64,000 nucleotides of DNA. It comes from UMGS1663 sp046964515. GTDB taxonomy: Bacteria; Bacillota; Clostridia; TANB77; CAG-508. The notes beneath the pieces are model-generated. The model was given only the letters and a program-made list of their open reading frames with translations. It did not search any database and was not told where the DNA came from. Positions 52,866-61,809 of the stretch are shown piece by piece. Numbering within the stretch: position 1 is the first letter of the stretch; every line of letters begins with the position of its first letter. Where the stretch lies: assembly GCA_046964515.1 (NCBI GenBank), contig JBKUYM010000005.1:1-64000 (forward strand). The letters are read 5' to 3'. The translations under genes and the position numbers were made by a program.

Positions 52866-54584
52866 CTAAGATACGGCCAACACTGTGTGAAACCCATTAT
52901 CGTAAGTGCTATCGCCATTAACACGACCGAAAGAAAACAAGCCGGCACTTGAACCGTCCCATAAACCTCCACCGCGAACCGAGAACGGAGCGTTCAAACC
53001 TGAGTAATACGAGTAGTCTCCATACCAACTAGTGTTTCTGGTTCCGTCCGTTGAAATCTCATGGATACCATCACCATAGATTAATGTATTCTTCTTATAG
53101 TTATTAGCACTTGCTGTGTTTAAGTTTGTATCATTATTTGCTATACTTGTATTATCTGTAGTGCTATCAAAAGGATAAATTGTTGTATACTTAGTACTGA
53201 TTGTTTTTAAATCGTTTCCATCATAGGCTATACTTAATCCATAAGTCTTCAATTCTCCACGACTGTTTGCTACATAAGCAGCTGTTCTTTCCCATGTTCC
53301 TCCACTTAAGTCATAGATTCCATAAATGGTTCCTGATGAACTAACCTTTGTTCCATTAACTTGATTCCATGTATAGACACCATCTGCTGCTGTATTGGCG
53401 GTTGTTTTATTAATATTAGCTATTGTCGTTGATTTTTCTCCTGCGCTTGTAGAAGCTGTTGTACATCCTGTTATATCATAAACACTATCTACACCTGACT
53501 TTCCTGCTGTGGCAGTTCTTGTTGCTCCTCCACTATTTAGATTAATATTATTAATTGCAATATCTGTTCCATTTAATCCATATTTACTTTGACTTAAGTA
53601 TGCTACTGCACCCCATTCACTATTTTTCATTAGGTGAGAATCTGTACTTTCTGATAGTCCATATATATTTCCACTCTCTGTCATAGCCTTGGCTATATTA
53701 TAAGCATCGTTATGATTGATATAATTCATGCTATACGTGGTTCCTTGGAACGTTGGATATTTTATAGCTGTTTTTGTACTTCCATATATTCCATCTAACC
53801 AGTTACGGGCAGATTCGTTTCCGTCGGCGCTTTGTCCTCTCTCTACGGCTCTTACCCAGGAAGTACTTTGTGAATAGCTGACACTACTTGCCTTGACTGG
53901 CGCATTATTATTTCCACTAGCATAACCTGCTTCAAATTTGGTCACCCATATACCCGTTAACTCTTTATCCCAGCCTCCATTTCTATAATTAATCGCTGTT
54001 TCATCTGTAAAAGCTGGGTGCACCGTATATCCTATTGTTGTATCTACATTTTCATCTACACTGTTACATCTTTTTGCTGTTTGTATTTGTCCATTTTCAT
54101 CACAATAATTATCCGTTGTTCCTATTAAAAACTTTATATCAAAGGTTTGATTATCGTTTACTTTATACGCATATCTGGGTATCCATACCCACATACTTCC
54201 GTCTTCTGTTTGACTATTCGCCCACTTTTTACTATTATAATCATACCATTCTATATCATTTTCGCTACTGTCTTGTACTTCTCCTTTGGCACTTTCACTT
54301 GGATTTGTAAATTTGATAGCTTTCATTCCTGTTGCTAATCGTGGCTTATTAACTCCCTTTTCTGTTATATACGTTTTTCCAGTTGCTTCATCTATTTGTT
54401 GTTCTAAACTAGCTAATCCTCCTGCTTCTTCTTTTTGCCCTTGTGCGGTTTCATTTTTCGCTCTTTGTGCTTGCGTTATAATACCGTTTTCTCCTACTAA
54501 CATATTAATCGTTACACCAGCTAAAATGATTAATACAATAATCGTAATGACTAAAGCTATTAACGTAATTCCTCTTTGTTTCAT
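52866..54584 (-). CDS. Prepilin-like secreted protein with C-terminal CLec/FGE-like domain (candidate DGR target)
   Basis: 572 residues. The N-terminus KQRGITLIALVITIIVLIIL is a type IV prepilin/pseudopilin signal with a cleavage-type G and hydrophobic helix. The middle (residues ~90-300: MWVWIPRYAYKVND, GIWVTKFEAGY) and the end (FSVRGGGLWDGSSAGLFSFG, then NGDSTYDNGFHTVLAVS) resemble formylglycine-generating-enzyme/C-type-lectin folds. The last ~180 bases are strikingly GC-rich with CCG, CGC, GCC and TCG codons unlike the rest of the window. Variable regions of diversity-generating retroelements look like this. No reverse transcriptase or template repeat is in the window. It is followed by a long terminator hairpin. 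Confidence 0.72.
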   Translation of the reverse strand: MKQRGITLIALVITIIVLIILAGVTINMLVGENGIITQAQRAKNETAQGQKEEAGGLASLEQQIDEATGKTYITEKGVNKPRLATGMKAIKFTNPSESAKGEVQDSSENDIEWYDYNSKKWANSQTEDGSMWVWIPRYAYKVNDNQTFDIKFLIGTTDNYCDENGQIQTAKRCNSVDENVDTTIGYTVHPAFTDETAINYRNGGWDKELTGIWVTKFEAGYASGNNNAPVKASSVSYSQSTSWVRAVERGQSADGNESARNWLDGIYGSTKTAIKYPTFQGTTYSMNYINHNDAYNIAKAMTESGNIYGLSESTDSHLMKNSEWGAVAYLSQSKYGLNGTDIAINNINLNSGGATRTATAGKSGVDSVYDITGCTTASTSAGEKSTTIANINKTTANTAADGVYTWNQVNGTKVSSSGTIYGIYDLSGGTWERTAAYVANSRGELKTYGLSIAYDGNDLKTISTKYTTIYPFDSTTDNTSIANNDTNLNTASANNYKKNTLIYGDGIHEISTDGTRNTSWYGDYSYYSGLNAPFSVRGGGLWDGSSAGLFSFGRVNGDSTYDNGFHTVLAVS

Positions 54585-54991
54585 TTTTCTTCTCCTTTGT
54601 TTATTTTTTAGTATTATTTACCATTTTCATAAAAATATACTGTACCTTTCATCCTTTATCTGTTTTATATTTCCATTTACTGTATTTTAGGCAAATTATA
54701 CTCATATATGCTATAAGCATAATTATATTTATGCTTTTAACTTTTGTCAATGGCTTTTTTAATTATTTATATTTCTTTTAATATTTTTTATTTTTTCACA
54801 TACTCGAAGAAAAAAATTATACAATTGTATAGGATTTAATAATTAAACTTAAATGTTCACTGTTTTTCTATTCCAGTAATTTTTCCAAAAAAGGTTCCTA
54901 TTTTCTTTTTTTTGGCATATAATGTTCATATCTAATAGAGGATATGATTATATTCTCTATTATCCATTATATAAAGCGAGGTGCTTTTAAA
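54585..54991. promoter_or_regulatory. Divergent intergenic region before asd
   Basis: About 400 AT-rich bases. A TATAAT box at 54918-54923 lies about 69 bases before the asd start; its -35 (TTCCTA, 17-base spacer) is weak. GAGGTG at 54979-54984 is the asd ribosome binding site. I looked for a lysine riboswitch and did not see one. Confidence 0.45.
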
Positions 54992-56005
54992 ATGAAAACT
55001 TATAAATTAGCCGTAGTTGGTGCTACGGGTGTTGTTGGAAGAACAGTTCTAAAAGTATTGGAAGAAAAAAAACTTCCTATTTCAGAATATGTTCTTTTTG
55101 CTTCTAGCAAATCTGCTGGAAAGAAAATTTCCTTTATGGGAAAGGAATATATTGTACAAGAATTAAATGCCCATTCTTTTGATGCTGGATTTGATTTTGC
55201 CATTTTTTCTGCTGGCGGTGAAACTTCTAAAGTCTATTCCCCTATTGCTGCTTCCAAAGGATGTGTTGTAGTTGATAACAGTAGTGCTTTTCGTATGGAT
55301 GAACAAGTTCCTTTAGTTGTTCCTGAGGTAAATCCTGAAGAAATAGCTCATCATCATGGTATTATTGCTAATCCTAATTGTTCTACCATTCAGGCGGTAG
55401 TTCCTTTAAAACCTTTAGAGGATGCTTATCATATTAAAAGAATTGTCTATTCTACATACCAAGCCGTATCAGGTGCTGGTTCCAAAGGAATTGCTGATTT
55501 AGAAAATGGCATCATTCATAGAGAAGAAAAAGAAAATACTAGTTATCTTCAGAAGTTCCCTTATCCTATCTTTAGTAATTGTTTGCCTCATATCGATGTA
55601 TTTTTAGATAATGGTTATACCAAAGAAGAAGAAAAAATGGTAAATGAAACTAGAAAAATATTAAAAAGACCAGATTTACGTATCACTGCCACCGCCGTTA
55701 GGGTTCCAGTCTTTAACTCCCATAGTGAATCTATTAATATAGAATTTGAAAAAGATTTTACCATTGAAGAAGTAAAAGACTTATTAAGGCGTAGTCCTGG
55801 TGTGGTTTTACAAGATAATCCTGCTTATAACCTTTATCCACTTGCTAGCTACGCTACTGGTTTTGATGAAGTATTTGTAGGAAGAATTAGAAAAGATGAA
55901 AGTGTTTCTTTTGGTTTGAATTTATGGGTAGTTGCAGATAACATCCGAAAAGGTGCTGCTTCTAATGCTATACAAATTGTAGAAAAATTAATAGAAAACA
56001 CTTAA
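54992..56005 (+). CDS. asd: Aspartate-semialdehyde dehydrogenase
   Basis: 337 residues from ATG 54992 (MKTYKLAVVGATG), which has GCGAGGTGC upstream; the frame before it has no site. NADP-binding GATGVVGRTVLKVLE lies at the N-terminus. The catalytic Cys is in IIANPNCSTIQAVVPLKPL (near residue 128). The substrate-binding region STYQAVSGAGSKG and the C-terminal GAASNAIQIVE complete the family pattern. It makes aspartate semialdehyde for the lysine/diaminopimelate branch encoded downstream. Confidence 0.97.
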   Translation: MKTYKLAVVGATGVVGRTVLKVLEEKKLPISEYVLFASSKSAGKKISFMGKEYIVQELNAHSFDAGFDFAIFSAGGETSKVYSPIAASKGCVVVDNSSAFRMDEQVPLVVPEVNPEEIAHHHGIIANPNCSTIQAVVPLKPLEDAYHIKRIVYSTYQAVSGAGSKGIADLENGIIHREEKENTSYLQKFPYPIFSNCLPHIDVFLDNGYTKEEEKMVNETRKILKRPDLRITATAVRVPVFNSHSESINIEFEKDFTIEEVKDLLRRSPGVVLQDNPAYNLYPLASYATGFDEVFVGRIRKDESVSFGLNLWVVADNIRKGAASNAIQIVEKLIENT

Positions 56006-56112
56006 ATTGTATAAAACTATTTCCTTTTACTTATCTTTATTTTATAATTAGGTTTATAGAAACTATAATTATATCTTCTATAAAACATTGCCTTTTAGAA
56101 AGAAGGATTTTT

Positions 56113-56988
56113 ATGAAAAAAATATTATTTAAAGGATGTGGTACTGCTATCGCCACTCCATTTACAAAAGATGGCATTCATTTTGAAGAATTAAAAAGAT
56201 TATTAGAATTTCAAATTGCAGAAGGTGTAGATGCTATTATTGTTTGTGGCACTACTGGTGAGAGTTCTACTATGACACAGCAAGAACGAAAAGATACCAT
56301 TGCTTTTACAGTCAATACAGTTGCTGGAAGAGTTCCTGTTATTGCTGGTACTGGTGGTAATAATACCAAAACCGCTATAGAGATGTCTCAATACGCAGAA
56401 TCTGTTGGTGTAGATGGCTTATTGGTGGTTACACCTTATTATAACAAAACTACACAAGCTGGATTAATTGCACATTATACAGCCATTGCTACTAGCGTTT
56501 CTATTCCTATAATTTTATACAACGTCCCTAGTAGAACGGGTGTCAATATTTTACCAGAAACTTGTCTTGCTTTATCCAAAATAGAGAATATTGTAGCAAT
56601 TAAAGAAGCCTCTGGAAACATTTCTCAAGTTGCTAAAACGGCTTCTCTATGTGGCGATTCTTTATCTATTTACTCTGGAAATGATGATCAGGTAATTCCT
56701 ATTTTATCACTTGGTGGTTTAGGTGTTATTTCTGTATTAGCCAATATAGAGCCACATTTTACACATCAAATGGTAATGGATTTCTTACAAGGAGATATCC
56801 AAAAAGCAAAAGACGCTCAATTAAAATGCTTACCTCTTGTAGAAGCTTTGTTTTGCGAAGTAAATCCTATTCCTGTAAAACAGGCTCTAAATTACAAAGG
56901 TTATGATTTTGGCATTCCTCGTTTACCTCTTGTAGAAATGTCTGCTAGTGGTAAAGAAAAATTAGAAAAAGCGATGAAAGCATTTTAA
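56113..56988 (+). CDS. dapA: 4-hydroxy-tetrahydrodipicolinate synthase
   Basis: 291 residues. Class I aldolase with CGTTGESSTMTQQE (pyruvate site), YNVPSRTGVNI (catalytic Tyr and Arg) and the Schiff-base Lys in IVAIKEASGNISQ. It condenses pyruvate with aspartate semialdehyde. It lies 107 bases after asd, with AGAAAGAAGGATTTTT before the start. In spore formers it also feeds dipicolinate. Confidence 0.98.
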   Translation: MKKILFKGCGTAIATPFTKDGIHFEELKRLLEFQIAEGVDAIIVCGTTGESSTMTQQERKDTIAFTVNTVAGRVPVIAGTGGNNTKTAIEMSQYAESVGVDGLLVVTPYYNKTTQAGLIAHYTAIATSVSIPIILYNVPSRTGVNILPETCLALSKIENIVAIKEASGNISQVAKTASLCGDSLSIYSGNDDQVIPILSLGGLGVISVLANIEPHFTHQMVMDFLQGDIQKAKDAQLKCLPLVEALFCEVNPIPVKQALNYKGYDFGIPRLPLVEMSASGKEKLEKAMKAF

Positions 56989-57000
56989 TTATTTTTTATC

Positions 57001-57050
57001 ATACACCTCGTTTAGTAAAACTATACTCTAAATGCAGGTGTATTTTTATA
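57001..57050 (+). terminator. Terminator downstream of dapA
   Basis: ATACACCT/AGGTGTAT stem with a long loop, followed by TTTTTAT, 13 bases after the dapA stop. Confidence 0.6.
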
Positions 57051-57201
57051 GTTATACGAATTAAAAAATCTACCTAATACGATATAAAAGATACTCCTCC
57101 TATCTCTATTAAAATTTTCTTAATACACTTTTCTTTTTAGCTACTTTATGCTAAAATAGAAATTAGTAAGAAATTCACTTTCAATTAGGAGAAAAAAGAT
57201 A

Positions 57202-57756
57202 ATGAATGAATTGTTAATTAAAACAGAAAACTCACTAGAATTTAAAGATTTTTATGAAATTATAGAAGATATTGCTACTAATGAAACTGTTTTAGAAATG
57301 AAAAATTATAAACAGCATTATGATACTACTACTTATGAACATTGTATGCATGTCGCTTTTTTAAGTTATAAAATTGCTAAAAGATTACATTTAGATGTTA
57401 TTTCTCTTGCCAGAGCTAGCATGCTTCATGATTTATTTTTATATGATTGGAGAAAAAAGCAAAGACATATAGAATTATCTGGTTTACATGCTTTTGTACA
57501 TCCCAAAATTGCTTTAAAGAATGCTTCTGCTTTATTTACTTTAAACGAAAAAGAAAAAGATATTATTTTAAAACATATGTGGCCTGTAACTTTTGCACTT
57601 CCTAAATATAAAGAATCTTTTGTTATTACTTTCGTAGATAAATATTGTGCTGTGGCCGAATCCGCTAATTATTATATTTCTATATTAAATAAGAAAAAAA
57701 TTTATCGTTATGCTTATGTTTTTTTATGCCTTTTAGGTTCTTTTGCTGTTGTATAA
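57202..57756 (+). CDS. HD-domain phosphohydrolase
   Basis: 184 residues. HD superfamily pattern: H at YEHCMHVAFLSYKIAKRL, the HD pair at ASMLHDLFLYDWR, H at LSGLHAFVHPKIAL and D at VITFVDKYCAV. The metal-binding set is complete. Clostridia carry this small HD family near various housekeeping genes; the substrate is unknown. It is inserted between dapA and dapB and has its own AATTAGGAGAAAA ribosome binding site and downstream hairpin, so it may be a separate unit. Confidence 0.85.
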   Translation: MNELLIKTENSLEFKDFYEIIEDIATNETVLEMKNYKQHYDTTTYEHCMHVAFLSYKIAKRLHLDVISLARASMLHDLFLYDWRKKQRHIELSGLHAFVHPKIALKNASALFTLNEKEKDIILKHMWPVTFALPKYKESFVITFVDKYCAVAESANYYISILNKKKIYRYAYVFLCLLGSFAVV

Positions 57757-57768
57757 TAAAACTTTTTT

Positions 57769-57810
57769 ACAATAAAGTATTTAAAAAGCGAATACTTTAT
57801 TGTTTTTTTA
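57769..57810 (+). terminator. Hairpin terminator between HD gene and dapB
   Basis: ACAATAAAGTATT/AATACTTTATTGT followed by T7, 12 bases after the HD gene stop. Confidence 0.8.
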
Positions 57811-57832
57811 TAAATCAGAAAGGATGATGTTA

Positions 57833-58582
57833 ATGATACAGGTATTTGTAAATGGTTGTAATGGAAAAATGGGACAAGAATTAATTAGTCAAATGGATGC
57901 CTATGAAGATTTTATATTAACAGGAGGCTTTGACCAAGAAAATACAGGAAAGTTTTCATTTCCTGTATATACTTCTTTTGAAAACATTGTGGATTTACCA
58001 GATATCATTATTGACTTCTCAGTTCCACTTGCTACTTTAAATCTGCTTTCTTTTGCTTCTTCTAAGAAAATTCCTGTTGTTATTGCTACAACTGGCTTTT
58101 CTAAAGAGCAAGAAAATCAAATTCAAGAATATGCTAAGCAAATTCCTATTTTTAAATCTTCTAATATGTCTTTTGATATTTTTTTAATGACAAAACTATT
58201 GAAAATTGCTGCTAAAGCTTTAGAAAATACGGATATTGAAATTATAGAAGCTCATCATAATCGTAAAATTGATGCTCCTAGTGGAACTGCTTTAATGCTA
58301 GCCGATACTATTAATGAAGCACTAGACCATCGTTATACCTATGATTTAAATCGTTTGCAAAAACGAGAAAAACGTTCTAAAACAGAAATTGGTTTTTCTT
58401 CTATTCGTGGTGGTAATATTGTAGGTGAACATAGTGTACAATTTATTGGTCAGAACGAAACTTTTGAAATTACGCATAAAGCATATTCTAGACGAGTATT
58501 TGCAGATGGGGCCCTAAAAGCTGCTTGCTTTTTAATAAAACAACCTGTTGGTTTGTATTCCATGGAAGATTTAATACATTAA
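57833..58582 (+). CDS. dapB: 4-hydroxy-tetrahydrodipicolinate reductase
   Basis: 249 residues from ATG 57833 (MIQVFVNGCNGKMGQ); an ATG pair nine bases earlier is also possible behind AGAAAGG. NAD(P)H-binding VNGCNGKMGQELI, the substrate motif EAHHNRKIDAPSGTALMLAD and the C-terminal SRRVFADGALKAACFL are present. It reduces the DapA product on the way to diaminopimelate. No adjacent lysA or dapF is seen. Confidence 0.97.
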   Translation: MIQVFVNGCNGKMGQELISQMDAYEDFILTGGFDQENTGKFSFPVYTSFENIVDLPDIIIDFSVPLATLNLLSFASSKKIPVVIATTGFSKEQENQIQEYAKQIPIFKSSNMSFDIFLMTKLLKIAAKALENTDIEIIEAHHNRKIDAPSGTALMLADTINEALDHRYTYDLNRLQKREKRSKTEIGFSSIRGGNIVGEHSVQFIGQNETFEITHKAYSRRVFADGALKAACFLIKQPVGLYSMEDLIH

Positions 58583-58587
58583 AAAAT

Positions 58588-58630
58588 AGAAAGAAGTACT
58601 TATCTTTTATTGATAAATACTTCTTTTATT
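58588..58630. terminator. Terminator between convergent dapB and DUF4363 genes
   Basis: AAAGAAGTACTTATC/GATAAATACTTCTTT hairpin with TTATT tail. Confidence 0.75.
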
Positions 58631-58646
58631 ATTTGTTTCATAATGT

Positions 58647-59036
58647 CTAGAAAACATTTTTTATTTGTAGCGAAAATTTATCTTTTATATGCTTTAATAT
58701 AAAAATACAAGTGTCTAATTCTGGTACACCCTGTGTGTATTCTTCTACTTCAATGTTGGCTTTTAATGCTGTTAATTGTGTCTCTACTTTTTCTAATTCA
58801 TCATGTTCTATAAAATAAGCTAGTTTTTGATATCTCTCTTCCCACTGTTCCATAATCTGTTCTATCTTTTTTTGTACAACTTCTTTCTCCACTTCTTCTT
58901 GTACAATATTTTCTCTTAAATCCATCAAACTATTATCTATATAACTAACTACTTCTTTTGTATAATTCTGTGTGAAAATATTTAAACTAACAATGATGAT
59001 TATGATAATCATACTAATTATAAATTCTTTATTCAT
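58647..59036 (-). CDS. DUF4363-like membrane-anchored protein
   Basis: 129 residues. An N-terminal helix (FIISMIIIIIIVSLNIFTQ) anchors an extracytoplasmic helical domain (EVVSYIDNSLMDLRENIVQE, WEERYQKLAYFIEHDELEKV). The arrangement next to a YetF/DUF421 gene, 11 bases downstream of it, matches the DUF421-DUF4363 pair seen in many Clostridia and linked to the spore membrane. Function unknown. Confidence 0.82.
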   Translation of the reverse strand: MNKEFIISMIIIIIIVSLNIFTQNYTKEVVSYIDNSLMDLRENIVQEEVEKEVVQKKIEQIMEQWEERYQKLAYFIEHDELEKVETQLTALKANIEVEEYTQGVPELDTCIFILKHIKDKFSLQIKNVF

Positions 59037-59047
59037 ATTGCCATCCT

Positions 59048-59737
59048 TTACTTTTTCTTATTTTCTTTTTTCATTTTTGCTTGGCAAAAGAAATTTCCTT
59101 TTCCGTCAATAGTTACTAGTAAAGCTTCTTCTGGTTTTATAGCAAAAGCACTAACTTCTTTTTCTAACCAATGGTAATCTTTTTGCAATTTTTCTAAATT
59201 TTGCTTCATAACTTTTCCATCAACTACCAAATCATAGGAAATACCTTCATATTCTGGCATAATATTAAAATCTTCTGGAATAGTAGTTCTCTTGTTTGGT
59301 TTTTGAATTACTGTAATTTGTCCACTTGTTTCTAAAATCGCATATTCTACATCACCAATATTACTAACATTATTTCCCCTTAGTCTTTCTTCTAATTCAT
59401 TAATGGTAAATCTCTCTTTCTTCATTTTTTGCTCATCAATTTTTCCTCTATATATTAGAATAGAAGGTTTTCCGCAAATCAATTCTCTTATTTTTAAGCT
59501 TTTTAAATTCATCATAGAAATAATTAAATGCATAACTAATAGTCCTAAAATAGGAATAATACCATTTGAAATAGGAATGCCTGGTTCTGCCATTGGAATG
59601 GTCGCCAAATCCGCAATCATAATAGAAATCGCTAGTTCAAATGGTTGCAACTGCCCTATTTCTCGTTTTCCCATAAAACGCATAACTATTAAAACAACTA
59701 TGTATAAAAAAATAGTTCTCAAAAAAGTTAATAACAT
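59048..59737 (-). CDS. YetF/DUF421 family membrane protein
   Basis: 229 residues. Three N-terminal helices (LRTIFLYIVVLIVMRFMGKR, then FELAISIMIADLATIPMAEP and IIPILGLLVMHLIISM) precede the family signature GKPSILIYRGKIDEQKMKKE and the cytoplasmic domain with VEYAILETSGQITVIQKP. YetF-type proteins (SpoVAEa/YetF related) occur in spore germination loci. It is co-transcribed with the DUF4363 gene. Confidence 0.9.
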   Translation of the reverse strand: MLLTFLRTIFLYIVVLIVMRFMGKREIGQLQPFELAISIMIADLATIPMAEPGIPISNGIIPILGLLVMHLIISMMNLKSLKIRELICGKPSILIYRGKIDEQKMKKERFTINELEERLRGNNVSNIGDVEYAILETSGQITVIQKPNKRTTIPEDFNIMPEYEGISYDLVVDGKVMKQNLEKLQKDYHWLEKEVSAFAIKPEEALLVTIDGKGNFFCQAKMKKENKKK

Positions 59738-59910
59738 AAAAAATCCTCCTTAAAACAAATCTTACTTTGTTTCTTTCTGTTTATTTTTAACATTTTCTTA
59801 GAAACTATTCATTTTTTGAATATTTTTATTTTTTTTGTTCATACTAACACTATAAAACCATGTAAATTAGCAAAATATTTGCAAATTTCAATTTAAGGAG
59901 GTTTTTCATT

Positions 59911-60288
59911 ATGTCAGAAAATCAAGCGCATAGTCAATCCAAAAATGGTACCAGTACCATTTGGCAAATAATCGGAAGACTTGTAACAGCTGCCATTGTC
60001 CTTGCTATTACTGCATTTTTTACACCTGGATTTCAAATTAATAATATTTGGACATTGATTGCTGCAGCTGTTGTTCTTACTGTAATAGATTATTTAATCG
60101 TAAAATTCACAGGACTTCATGCTAGTTCTTTCGGTAAAGGATTTGTAGGTTTTGTCCTTTCTGCTATTGTCTTATATGTTACTCAATATTTCGTAGCAGG
60201 ATATACCATATCTTGGATGGCTGCTATCATAGGTGCTCTTATCTATGGTGTAGTTGACTACTTTTTACCTGGCGAACAACAAATGTAA
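59911..60288 (+). CDS. Phage-holin-like four-helix membrane protein
   Basis: 125 residues with four membrane helices (LVTAAIVLAITAFFTPGF, IWTLIAAAVVLTVIDYLIV, FGKGFVGFVLSAIVLYVTQY, ISWMAAIIGALIYGVVDYFL). This is the pattern of the mycobacterial 4-TMS phage holin (PF04020) superfamily. These are chromosomal proteins of unclear function; no phage genes are nearby. A perfect AAGGAGG ribosome binding site precedes the ATG. Confidence 0.8.
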   Translation: MSENQAHSQSKNGTSTIWQIIGRLVTAAIVLAITAFFTPGFQINNIWTLIAAAVVLTVIDYLIVKFTGLHASSFGKGFVGFVLSAIVLYVTQYFVAGYTISWMAAIIGALIYGVVDYFLPGEQQM

Positions 60289-60341
60289 TTTTTTAATTAC
60301 ATTTCGCCTTTTGTAATTTAACTTTTTTATAAATAATTTTT

Positions 60342-60387
60342 AAAGAAAAAAATACCGCTACTTCTTTTTGAAATAGCGATATTTTTT
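60342..60387. terminator. Bidirectional terminator
   Basis: AAAAAATACCGCTA/TAGCGATATTTTTT hairpin downstream of the holin-like gene. Confidence 0.8.
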
Positions 60388-60426
60388 ATAAATTGTTTTA
60401 TATATAACAAAATATTTGTTTAATCA

Positions 60427-60474
60427 GTGTCCCTAATGGACAAAAGTGTCCATCAATCAACGTCCCCGATGGAC
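60427..60474 (-). repeat. 48-bp triple-hairpin repeat, copy E (inverted)
   Basis: Plus strand GTGTCCCTAATGGACAAA... ending CCCCGATGGAC. It overlaps the 3' end of the UDPGP gene, which terminates at 60453 inside the repeat. Confidence 0.9.
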
Positions 60475-61716
60475 ATTTTATGGTTCCAATATTGTTCATA
60501 TAATTTAGTGGCTGTTTGTGGACTATCCACTCCTGTTGCATTTTTTACAGGTGCAAAATCTTCTTCCCTTTTTCCTCTCATAATGGTCATATCATCAAAG
60601 AAGTTAAAACCATCAAAGATAAATTCTTCAAATTTATAAGCATTTTCTTCTTTCGGTTCTATGTATTTTCCGTCTTCATAATGACTAATCTTTTTTAAAG
60701 CTTTATGATATGGCAATTTTTGTTTTGCTATTTTAACAATAGCATCTAGATTATATAAATTGCACAAAATATGTGATTCTCCAAAAACTAATTCTCCCTT
60801 TTCATCTCTCATTTGTGCCATATCTTCTGGCAATTCTGAATATTCTATAACAGATGGTTTCCCATTTCTTTTGCAAAAAGCACCTACTCTTTCTTTTGCA
60901 CTATTTTTTACAATAGATTTAGAAGCTATTTCATTATTTTGAGAAATGGTTAGTCCTAATAGTATAGGTTCTACCATTTGTAATAACACATTATCTACAG
61001 AACAAATATATACCCATTCAATTTGCTTTTTTCTCATGTCTTCAATGATTCCTTCTTTTTCCATAGCACGATATATACTACCATTTCCATCAGAAGCTTG
61101 TTTAATAAATCCATTCTCATCTAATAGTAATTTTCCTTTTGTATCCATTAATGGCATTTCTCCTTGTATAAAGAAATGAACTGCTTCTTTTGGATAGCCA
61201 AAATATTGTTTATCTTTTAAAAAGTCTACTGTTTGTTTATGGTTTTCTTTACTGGTCATAATATACCATGGTAGGATAATGCCATATTTTTGATTGTTTC
61301 TTTTTAAAGTTTCTACTAATATTTCAAAAAGGTATTTGGGTTTTGGTGAAATTGGCATTAGAAAAGTACCTTTTGGACCTTCATGTCCGAAGTCTGCTTC
61401 CTTGTCCTCCTGCCATAGTTACAACTGCATATTTTCCTTGTTTGATAATTTCCTCGCCTATACTTTGGTAGTTTTTCTTTTCTTCCTCTTTTAATTGGTT
61501 CCCATCTACATAAGCGATATTTTCTATTTCTTCATCCTTCATTTCTGATATATTTTGGGTTTGTTCATATAATTGCTGTAATTGTTCAAAATCAATTGAT
61601 AAAATTTGCTTTACCAACGCTTCTTTATTTTCATTTATTTCTAATGTTTCTAATAGTTTATCTTGCTTATATTTCTGTAAAAGCAATTTTGCTTTTTCAT
61701 ATGCTTGTATATCCAT
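60453..61716 (-). CDS. UDPGP-family uridylyltransferase, split by a CGG +1 frameshift
   Basis: Frames 61716-61381 and 61358-60453 join through C|GGA at CGG 61389-61387 into 420 residues. The junction falls in the nucleotide-binding signature: the zero frame reads MAGGQGSRLRT-stop, the shifted frame MAGGQGSRLGHEGPKGTFLM. Downstream landmarks are FFIQGEMPLMDTKGKLLLDE, PDGNGSIYRAM-like DGNGSIYRAM and EYSELPEDMA. These match eukaryote-type UDP-GlcNAc/UDP-sugar pyrophosphorylases found in some Clostridia. The last ~8 residues are encoded by the 48-bp repeat. Substrate (GlcNAc-1-P, GalNAc-1-P or Glc-1-P) cannot be fixed by eye. Confidence 0.9.
61387..61389 (-). other. CGG +1 frameshift site in the UDPGP signature
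   Basis: In-frame context AGC AGA CTT CGG ACA TGA (codon 110). Skipping the C reads CTT|GGA CAT GAA GGT, i.e. RLGHEGPKG, restoring the invariant Gly. Confidence 0.92.
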
Positions 61717-61770
61717 TTGTTTTTTCTCCTTACGCTTTTATTTTTTATGTTCTTTATTCTATCATATGCC

Positions 61771-61809
61771 AAAAAATAGTGCAAGTTCCTCTTCCCTGCA
61801 CTATTTTTC
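61771..61809 (-). terminator. Terminator of the ABC exporter operon
   Basis: AAAAATAGTGCA/TGCACTATTTTT hairpin directly after the stop of the second ABC gene. Confidence 0.82.

Noticed and set aside
54585..54991. Lysine riboswitch before asd
   Set aside because: I looked for the conserved lysine-riboswitch core and found only AT-rich sequence with a weak promoter.
59911..60288. Holin-like gene as evidence of a prophage
   Set aside because: The four-helix PF04020-type protein is common on chromosomes, and no phage structural, integrase or lysin gene is nearby.
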